From assembly GCA_007130355.1 (NCBI GenBank), contig SLSQ01000117.1, positions 1 to 5,017 on the forward strand: a DNA stretch of 5,017 nucleotides. Direction: 5' to 3'. Each line of letters starts with the position of its first letter. Within the stretch, counting starts at the first letter, position 1. Position numbers and translations under genes: made by a program. This DNA comes from Trueperaceae bacterium (lineage in GTDB: Bacteria > Deinococcota > Deinococci > Deinococcales > Trueperaceae). Below the pieces are notes generated by a model, which was not told the origin of the DNA, ran no database searches, and saw only the letters and a program-made list of their open reading frames with translations. Shown in pieces: positions 1-4,621 of the stretch.

Positions 1-390
1 CGCGGCACCGGGGCGCGCGAGGGAGGCGGCGGCGACACCGCAGTGCCAGAGCGTGCCCGTGTCGGCCATGACGTCGACGGCCACGAGGTCGGCCAGGAAC
101 GGTGGCCGCGCCGCGAGCTCCTGCAGGACGAGGTTGGTGATCGTCCCGAGCACGTCGGCCTCGCAACCCGCCGGGATGCCCGCGTCGGCGAGCACGGCGG
201 ACGGCCAGCAGACCGCGCCGCCGTAGTCGTCCATGCACTCGGGCCAGCACCGGGTCGTGACGGCCGTCCAGCCGTGGGTGTCGACGAGGGCCCGCATGCC
301 GGCGAGCAGGCGCGCGCTGCGCTCCACGCCGCGGGGGTCGAGTTCGTCCATGCCGACGGTCCCCGGAACGCGTACCTCGACCGGTCGTGG
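1..390 (-). other. L-fucose/L-arabinose isomerase-like C-terminal segment within the fused frame
   Basis: This segment is residues 665 onward of the cyclase frame. It resembles the middle and C-terminal part of the FucI/AraA-like sugar isomerase family (aldose-ketose interconversion with a divalent metal). Recognisable pieces are VERSARLLAGMRALVDTHGW, TRCWPE (Glu 715), GIPAGCEADVLG (Glu 741, Asp 743), PPFLADLVAVD and LWHCG (His 780). Family knowledge places metal ligands on Glu, Glu/Asp and His residues in comparable positions; assigning these particular ones is my inference. A normal family member is roughly 450-500 residues, with an N-terminal half of about 200 or more that is absent here, its place being taken by the GGDEF domain. 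I saw no separate start with an RBS at the junction. An ATG exists at 349 but would give only a fragment. Alternatives are a deletion-born pseudogene or an assembly join. Confidence 0.75.
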
Positions 391-2382
391 CGCGGCGTCG
401 GCGGCGGCGAACAGCGCGTCCCGGTCGCGTGCGTCGTCGGGCGCGAGCGCCACTCCGAACGAGGCGGTGAGCGGTCCGACGTCGGCGTCGACGCGCAGCG
501 CGTGCACCTCCGTGCGGAGCGACTCGGCCCGGGCCCGCGCCACGCTCCGGTCCGCCTCCGGCAGGAGCAGCACGAACTCCTCGCCGCCGTAGCGGGCGGC
601 CACGTCGCCCGGACGGACCGCGCCGGCCAGCAGCCGCCCGAGCGCGGCGAGCACCTCGTCGCCCGCCGCGTGCCCGAAGGTGTCGTTGAGCCGCTTGAAG
701 CGGTCGAGGTCCAGGAAGATCGCGGCTACCGGTCGTCCGTCGCGGCGGCTGCGGGCGAGCTCGGCGGCGGTCGCCTCCTCGAGGTAGCGCCGGTTGTAGA
801 GGCCGGTGAGCGGATCGCGGATCGACTCGGCGCGTAGCCGCTCCTGCAGGTCCAGCGCCGCCCAGGTGAGGGCGAGGTGCTCGGCGGCGGAGCGGACCGC
901 GTCCTCGATCGCGTCGGACGCCGGGCGGGCCGCTTCTTCCGGCGGGATGGCGACGGTGAGGACGCCGAGCCGCGCCTCGCGCACGTCGAGCGGCAGGCAG
1001 AGCGCCGGACGGTCGGCCCAGGTCAGGTGCCCGCAGCGCGGGGCGCGCAGGTCGCTGCGGTGTTCGCGCGAGCGGCGGGCCGCCCAGCAGGCGGCGGTGG
1101 AGAACGTGGCGGCGGCGTCCGGCGCCCCCTCGCCCCAAGCGCGCAGCACCTCGAAGCCGTCGCGCTCCGGATCGTGCCGGGCGACGGTGCCCGACCCCGT
1201 CGGCGCGATCCGGTGCAGGTGCTCCGCTACCACGTCGAGGGCCTCGTCGACCGTCTCGGCCGCCGGCAGCATCGTGGCCAACGAGCGGTCGGCCGCGGCG
1301 AGGCGTTCGCGCCGCGTGACACGGTCGGCCATGGCGTCGAAGGCGTGGCCGACGCGCACGAGCGGATCGCGTCGGGGCGCGCGGACCCGCGCGTCGGCGT
1401 CGCCCGCCGCCAAGCGGTCGGCGACCGTGGTCAGGCGGCGGACCGACCCGACCAGCCGGCCCTGCAGCACGAACAACGCGGCGAAGCCGAGCACCACGAG
1501 CACGAACGGCGCGGCCCAGCCGACGGCGCGTGCGAACGCCACCCCGTCGAGCGCTTCCTGCAGCGCGGAGTCGGTGCGCGACCGGGCGTCCTGACGCACG
1601 GAGGCGAGCGTGGCGCGGATCGCGTCCATGCGGTTCACGCCGCGCCCGTAGAGGATCGCCGCGGCGACCGCCTGCTCGCCCGACCGGGCGCTCTGGGCGA
1701 GGTCGCCCACCAGCCGTCTCAGCGTCTCGCGTTGGCTGCCCGGGTTCTCCCGTTCCAGCGTCAGGCGGGTGGCGACCTCGTTCCAGGCGCGGGCGAAGAC
1801 CGGCGTGTGCGGCATCGTCGTGAGCATGTTCACGAGCGTCCCGACGGACTCGAGCTGCGCCGCCTCCGCGGCGTCGCCTTCGTCCCCGAGCCGCAGCAGC
1901 CGCGCCTCGAGCTCGGCGGCGCGTCCGGCGGCGCCGACCGGCGTCCGCGCCCGCGCGGCGAGGGTCGGCGCGACCACGTCGCTACGCCAGGAGGCGAAGC
2001 CGTCGCGGATCGAGGCGAGCTCCGTCCGGTAGCGCTGCGCTCCGTCGAGCGCCTCGACCTCGGCGAGGGCGTCGTGCACGTCGTCGACCGCCGCCGCGTA
2101 CTCCTGACGGAAGCGCGGATCGCCGGAGAGCGCGAATCCGCGCTGCGCCGACTCGGACCGCAGCAGGTGCGTCTCCACGCGACCGGTGGCGTCCAGAACG
2201 GCGTCGCTCCGCAGGGCCGCGTCGGTCACCGCCTCCTGGCGGTCGACCACCCGGTCGAAGACCAGCGCGGTGGCGGCGGCGAGGAGCAGCGGCAGGACGA
2301 AGGCGGCGCCGTAGCGCAGCGCCGGCCCGAACCGGTCCGCGAAGTTCCTTCCCTCGGGCGGCGTCGCCCTATGCGCCGCCAC
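1..2382 (-). CDS. Membrane GGDEF diguanylate cyclase (CHASE3-like/HAMP/GAF/GGDEF) fused in frame to a sugar isomerase C-terminal half; 3' end outside window
   Basis: The product should make cyclic di-GMP from two GTP at the inner face of the membrane in response to an outside signal. Residues counted from the GTG at 2382: TM helix about 22-42; extracytoplasmic helical region about 43-285 with a CHASE3-like stretch (RGFALSGDPRFRQEY, from 81); second TM about 286-306; HAMP about 307-360; GAF about 370-515; GGDEF from DPLTGLYNRR (523), with FLDLDRFKRLND (556), the inhibitory site RPGD and, five residues later, the active site GGEEF (599-603). After SFGVA and ...LFAAADAA (664) the usual LYxAKxxGRN helix is missing and the frame continues into isomerase-like sequence up to base 1 with no stop (794 codons seen). 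The GTG is the only usable start before TM1. It overlaps the cupin gene by 14 bases and has no strong RBS, suggesting translational coupling. Domain calls are firm; the input signal and whether the fused protein is active are unknown. Confidence 0.9.
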   Translation of the reverse strand, partial: MAAHRATPPEGRNFADRFGPALRYGAAFVLPLLLAAATALVFDRVVDRQEAVTDAALRSDAVLDATGRVETHLLRSESAQRGFALSGDPRFRQEYAAAVDDVHDALAEVEALDGAQRYRTELASIRDGFASWRSDVVAPTLAARARTPVGAAGRAAELEARLLRLGDEGDAAEAAQLESVGTLVNMLTTMPHTPVFARAWNEVATRLTLERENPGSQRETLRRLVGDLAQSARSGEQAVAAAILYGRGVNRMDAIRATLASVRQDARSRTDSALQEALDGVAFARAVGWAAPFVLVVLGFAALFVLQGRLVGSVRRLTTVADRLAAGDADARVRAPRRDPLVRVGHAFDAMADRVTRRERLAAADRSLATMLPAAETVDEALDVVAEHLHRIAPTGSGTVARHDPERDGFEVLRAWGEGAPDAAATFSTAACWAARRSREHRSDLRAPRCGHLTWADRPALCLPLDVREARLGVLTVAIPPEEAARPASDAIEDAVRSAAEHLALTWAALDLQERLRAESIRDPLTGLYNRRYLEEATAAELARSRRDGRPVAAIFLDLDRFKRLNDTFGHAAGDEVLAALGRLLAGAVRPGDVAARYGGEEFVLLLPEADRSVARARAESLRTEVHALRVDADVGPLTASFGVALAPDDARDRDALFAAADAAPRPVEVRVPGTVGMDELDPRGVERSARLLAGMRALVDTHGWTAVTTRCWPECMDDYGGAVCWPSAVLADAGIPAGCEADVLGTITNLVLQELAARPPFLADLVAVDVMADTGTLWHCGVAAASLARPGAA

Positions 2383-2686
2383 GGCTTCGGGTGGCGAGGA
2401 CCACCAGCAGTCCGCCCCCGGCGTTCTCGAGCCGATGGGCGCGCCCGGCGGGCACCGAGGCGATCTTGCCCTTGCCGAGCCGGTGCCGTTCGTTCTCGCT
2501 GCGGAGGAGCGCTTCGCCCTCCAGGACCTGGTAGAGCGAGGTGGCGTCGCGTTCCGACTCCTCGTCGACCTGGCCGGCCTCGAAGCAGAGAAGCTCGACG
2601 TCCAGGTCCGGCTCGCGCAGCAGCAGGCTGCGCTGGACGGCGTCCAGCGAGAAGCGGCGGGCGTCGGCGATCGTCACGATGGTCAC
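2369..2686 (-). CDS. Small single-domain cupin protein with degenerate metal site
   Basis: This 105-residue protein is a single conserved beta-barrel cupin, a typical size for stand-alone small cupins. Motif 2 matches the consensus G(X)5PXG(X)2H(X)3N exactly, as GKIASVPAGRAHRLEN. Motif 1 (consensus G(X)5HXH(X)3-4E(X)6G) aligns to the segment GQVDEESERDATSLYQVLEG, where the two His become Ser and Arg and the Glu becomes Ser. Three of the four usual metal ligands are therefore missing, and it is more likely a ligand-binding or structural cupin than a metal enzyme. The GTG at 2686 is chosen because GGAGGAG lies seven bases upstream; the frame stays open further upstream, but that extension is Arg/Pro-rich and not protein-like. 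The TAG stop lies inside the start of the cyclase gene, so both probably share one mRNA. A role as a sensor or modulator for the cyclase is speculation from position only. Confidence 0.85.
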   Translation of the reverse strand: MTIVTIADARRFSLDAVQRSLLLREPDLDVELLCFEAGQVDEESERDATSLYQVLEGEALLRSENERHRLGKGKIASVPAGRAHRLENAGGGLLVVLATRSRGGA

Positions 2687-2693
2687 GGCGGGG

Positions 2694-2700
2694 CTCCTCC
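2694..2700 (-). promoter_or_regulatory. Ribosome binding site of the cupin gene
   Basis: GGAGGAG on the minus strand sits seven bases before the GTG at 2686. It is a near-perfect Shine-Dalgarno sequence and decides the start of this gene against the longer upstream extension of the frame. Confidence 0.8.
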
Positions 2701-2766
2701 TCGGGCGCCTCGTGGGCGGGGGCCGTCGCACGCGGCCGGGCGCAGGGTGCGGTGCGTTTCGGCCCC

Positions 2767-2772
2767 ATCCTA
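2767..2772 (-). promoter_or_regulatory. Candidate -10 element for the cupin-cyclase operon
   Basis: The minus strand reads TAGGAT here, matching the TAnnnT form of actinobacterial housekeeping -10 elements. Transcription would start near 2760 and leave a leader of about 75 bases before the cupin GTG. I see no good -35 hexamer 16-18 bases upstream, so this is only a candidate. It is the best -10-like match I found between trpF and the cupin gene on this strand. Confidence 0.35.
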
Positions 2773-2833
2773 CTCGGCGCCCGCCCGGTCGGCCACCCAC
2801 CCCGGCCGCCCTTGGGGAAAAGGGGCGCCGTCC

Positions 2834-2842
2834 TGTGGATAC
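2834..2842 (-). promoter_or_regulatory. DnaA-box-like site (one mismatch)
   Basis: The plus strand reads TGTGGATAC, i.e. GTATCCACA on the minus strand, one base from the TTATCCACA consensus DnaA box. It has the same orientation as the two sites about 170 bases to the right. Confidence 0.35.
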
Positions 2843-3001
2843 CGTCCCGCTCTTGACAAGCCGCGCGGCCGTCTGGTAGCGCCGCGCGACCGCGTTCGAA
2901 TCGAAGGACGAGCGTCCAGGACGGCGCTTCTGGCGTTCGCCGCCACGCCGGTCCCGTCTCCGTCGGCGCTCGCGGCCGTTCTCCCCAACGCGCCCGCCTC
3001 C

Positions 3002-3010
3002 TGTGGATAA
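3002..3010 (-). promoter_or_regulatory. Exact consensus DnaA box
   Basis: The plus strand reads TGTGGATAA, the exact complement of TTATCCACA, the consensus site bound by the replication initiator DnaA. An exact 9-mer is unexpected by chance in so GC-rich a window, and a second near copy begins one base after it. Binding is inferred from sequence only. Confidence 0.5.
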
Positions 3011-3011
3011 C

Positions 3012-3020
3012 TGTGGAGAA
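3012..3020 (-). promoter_or_regulatory. DnaA-box-like site (one mismatch), adjacent to the exact box
   Basis: TGTGGAGAA on the plus strand (TTCTCCACA on the other) differs from the consensus at one base. It follows the exact box after a single base in the same orientation, giving a 10-base direct repeat, about one helical turn. Confidence 0.4.
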
Positions 3021-3072
3021 CCGGGAGATTCCCCTCCACCATCGCCTAGCCGCCGCGGGGCTCGTGCCGAGA

Positions 3073-3096
3073 CGGGCGCGGCGGGAGCCGCGCCCG
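3073..3096 (-). terminator. Distal GC-rich hairpin downstream of trpF
   Basis: A perfect 10-base-pair stem is formed by CGGGCGCGGC and GCCGCGCCCG around a four-base loop (GGGA on the plus strand). It is the third stem-loop after the trpF stop and has no T-run after it, so it may be a back-up terminator or only a GC-rich structure. Confidence 0.4.
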
Positions 3097-3125
3097 GCCT
3101 AGGATCCGAAGGTCCGAGGCGCCGC

Positions 3126-3151
3126 CGCGCGGTTCGCCGGCGAACCGCGCG
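3126..3151 (-). terminator. Probable trpF terminator: 26-base perfect palindrome
   Basis: Arms CGCGCGGTTCG and CGAACCGCGCG flank a CCGG loop, giving an 11-base-pair perfect stem starting 17 bases after the trpF stop. There is no U-tract on the minus strand, as is common for actinobacterial stem-only terminators. Being symmetric, it could also act as a binding site for a dimeric protein, but its place directly after a gene end favours termination. Confidence 0.6.
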
Positions 3152-3153
3152 CT

Positions 3154-3167
3154 CCGGGCGCGCCCGG
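3154..3167. repeat. 14-base palindrome abutting the trpF stop codon
   Basis: CCGGGCGCGCCCGG is perfectly self-complementary and ends at the base next to the trpF stop codon (3168-3170). With the 26-base palindrome beside it, it makes a tandem pair of stem-forming elements. Confidence 0.5.
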
Positions 3168-3791
3168 CTACGCCCCCCGCGCGTTCCGCACGAAGGCGGC
3201 GATCCGCTCCGGGTCCTTGACGCCGGGCGACGCTTCGACCCCCGAGGCGACGTCGACGGCGTACGGCCGCAACGCCCGGACCGCGTCGGCCACCGTGTCC
3301 GGGTCGAGGCCGCCCGCGAGCACCAGTCGGCGGTCTCCGCGCCAGGCGCGGGCCGCCGCCCAGTCGAACGCCTCGCCGCTCCCGGGCCGCAGCCCGTCCA
3401 GCAGGACCGCGTCGCACGGCCGCTGGTCGAACGCCCGCGGCGTGACGGAGGGACCGAACGACACCGCCCGGATCACGCGGAAGCGGGACCGGAGGCGTGC
3501 GGCGAGCGCGTCCGGTTCGCGTCCGTGCAGCTGCACGGCGTCGAGCCGCGCAGCGCCCGCGATCCGTTCGATCGTGGGGGCGTCGGCGTCGACGAACACC
3601 CCGACCCGGACCAGGAACGGCCCGACGGCGTCGGCGATCCGCCGGGCCTGCGCCGGTTCGACGTAGCGGCGGCTGTGCTCGGCGAAGATCAGGCCGATGG
3701 CGTCGGCGCCGGCCGCTTCGGCGGCCAGGGCGTCCTCGGGGCGGGCGATCCCGCAGATCTTGACGCGCGGGGGGCGCGGGGGCGACGTCAT
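3168..3791 (-). CDS. trpF: Phosphoribosylanthranilate isomerase (TrpF)
   Basis: This cytoplasmic enzyme converts N-(5-phosphoribosyl)anthranilate to the carboxyphenylamino-deoxyribulose phosphate in tryptophan biosynthesis, by an Amadori rearrangement on a (beta/alpha)8 barrel. The 207-residue length is normal for the family. Family motifs are seen in order: VKICGI with the catalytic Cys (13), GLIFAEHSRRYV (the usual SPR is SRR here), VGVFVD, VQLHG (86-90), VLLDG with the catalytic Asp (132), FDW, LAGGLDPDTV and VDVASGVEASPGVKDPERI, the phosphate-binding end. The ATG at 3791 is chosen because KIC then falls at the expected place and TACCGT lies six bases upstream, so the mRNA is probably leaderless. 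No other trp gene is visible; it diverges from an SDR gene. The identification is very secure. Confidence 0.97.
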   Translation of the reverse strand: MTSPPRPPRVKICGIARPEDALAAEAAGADAIGLIFAEHSRRYVEPAQARRIADAVGPFLVRVGVFVDADAPTIERIAGAARLDAVQLHGREPDALAARLRSRFRVIRAVSFGPSVTPRAFDQRPCDAVLLDGLRPGSGEAFDWAAARAWRGDRRLVLAGGLDPDTVADAVRALRPYAVDVASGVEASPGVKDPERIAAFVRNARGA

Positions 3792-3797
3792 GCACGC

Positions 3798-3803
3798 ACG
3801 GTA
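3798..3803 (-). promoter_or_regulatory. -10 element of a leaderless trpF promoter
   Basis: The minus strand reads TACCGT (TAnnnT form) with exactly six bases before the ATG at 3791, so transcription would begin at the A of the start codon. No Shine-Dalgarno sequence precedes the ATG, in agreement with leaderless translation. Confidence 0.6.
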
Positions 3804-3813
3804 GCGCGCGCGG

Positions 3814-3819
3814 TACGGT
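3814..3819 (+). promoter_or_regulatory. -10 element of a leaderless SDR-gene promoter
   Basis: TACGGT (TAnnnT form) ends six bases before the ATG at 3826, placing the transcription start on the start codon. There is no Shine-Dalgarno sequence. A -35 hexamer would overlap the trpF start codon region and is not recognisable. Confidence 0.6.
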
Positions 3820-3825
3820 GCCGGC

Positions 3826-4611
3826 ATGGAGCTGAAGCACGCCGTCGTCGTGATCACCGGCGCCGCGAGCGGTATCGGCGCCGCCGCCGCCGAGACGTTC
3901 GCCCGCCACGGCGCCCGAGTCGTCCTCGGGGACCTGCGTCGGGCCCCGCTCGAGGAGGTCGCCGATCGGGTCCGCGACGCCGGCGGCGAGGCGGAAGCGG
4001 TCGAGGTCGACGTCACGAACGAAGCGGACGTGGTCGCGCTGTTCGACCGCGCGGTCGCGCGCTTCGGAGCGGTGCACGTGACGCTGCCGTGCGCCGGCAT
4101 CTTCCAGGACGCCTTCACCGTCCGCGTGCAGGACGGTCGCGTGACCCGCACGATGAGCCTGGACCGGTTCCGCTCGGTGGTCGACGTGAACCTGACCGGC
4201 TCGTTCCTCACGGTGCGCGAGGGACTCGCCCGTACGATCGACGGCGGCGAAGGCGGGATCGTGTTCGTCGTGTCCTCGGTCAACGCCGTCGGCGAGCTCG
4301 GCCAGCTGAACTACGCGTCGACCAAGGCGGCGCTGGCGATCTGGCCCAAGATCCTGGCAGGGGAGCTGCACGCGCAGGGCGTGGCGGGCGTGCGGGTGGT
4401 GGGGATCGCGCCGGGGTACGTCGCGACGCCGATCCTGGACGGCATGCCGGAGCAGGCGCGCGCCCGACTGCTCGAGCAGGTGCCGCTCGGACGGCTGATC
4501 CGTCCGGACGAGGTCGTGGCGACGATGCGGCACGCGATCGAGAACGACGCGCTGCACGCGACGACGCTGCAGGTCGCCGGCGGCGCGATCGGACGCGGCC
4601 TGCCGAAGTAG
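3826..4611 (+). CDS. SDR-family NAD(P)-dependent oxidoreductase
   Basis: This 261-residue protein is a classical short-chain dehydrogenase/reductase, a cytoplasmic Rossmann-fold enzyme that interconverts an alcohol and a ketone. The N-terminal cofactor motif TGAASGIG is at 11-18. Asp 36 ends the second strand (VVLGD), which usually favours NAD(H) over NADP(H). The structural NNAG motif is replaced by PCAG (88-91). The catalytic set is Asn 122 (VNLTG), Ser 150 or 151, Tyr 163 and Lys 167 (YASTK). IAPGYVATPI follows, where the family usually has PGxxxT. An insertion-like stretch, FTVRVQDGRVTRTMSLDRF (97-115), lies before the Asn helix. The C-terminus (LQVAGGAIGRG) is of the FabG-like type. Substrate is not predictable: ketoacyl reductase, alcohol dehydrogenase or sugar dehydrogenase are all possible. 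It is transcribed away from trpF and ends 10 bases from the converging YraN gene. Family membership is certain; function is open. Confidence 0.95.
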   Translation: MELKHAVVVITGAASGIGAAAAETFARHGARVVLGDLRRAPLEEVADRVRDAGGEAEAVEVDVTNEADVVALFDRAVARFGAVHVTLPCAGIFQDAFTVRVQDGRVTRTMSLDRFRSVVDVNLTGSFLTVREGLARTIDGGEGGIVFVVSSVNAVGELGQLNYASTKAALAIWPKILAGELHAQGVAGVRVVGIAPGYVATPILDGMPEQARARLLEQVPLGRLIRPDEVVATMRHAIENDALHATTLQVAGGAIGRGLPK

Positions 4612-4621
4612 GCCGGGGCGT

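Larger units (their letters stand above)
2687..3072. other. Intergenic region without a convincing gene; DnaA-box-like sites
   Basis: No frame here has protein-like composition. The open frames are rich in Arg, Pro, Gly and Ala without recognisable motifs. The stretch holds the cupin leader and candidate promoter on the minus strand, a consensus TTGACA hexamer at 2853-2858 on the plus strand with only a weak partner (TAGCGC, 2877-2882), and three TGTGGA-containing 9-mers listed separately. A TTCGAATC at about 2894-2901 recalls a tRNA T-loop, but no cloverleaf can be drawn around it. No AT-rich unwinding segment is visible. Confidence 0.6.

Noticed and set aside
43..837. A 264-codon plus-strand frame opposite the GGDEF/isomerase junction
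   Set aside because: The minus strand encodes clear GGEEF and CEADV/WHCG motifs over the same bases; the plus frame shows no known motif.
877..2856. A 659-codon open frame on the plus strand opposite the cyclase gene
   Set aside because: It is rich in Arg, Gly, Ala and Pro without any domain. It is the antisense shadow of the GGDEF protein, as expected at this GC content.
2880..2915. tRNA-like T-loop (GTTCGAATC) in the intergenic region
   Set aside because: The flanking bases do not form a T-stem, acceptor stem or anticodon arm.
2770..3042. A 90-codon minus-strand frame in the intergenic region
   Set aside because: No RBS near its start, no motif, and a composition like other random frames in this DNA. 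It also covers the DnaA-box-like sites.
4612..4621. Possible shared terminator between the converging SDR and YraN genes
   Set aside because: The gap is 10 bases and only a four-base-pair GGCC stem can be drawn, which is too weak to call.
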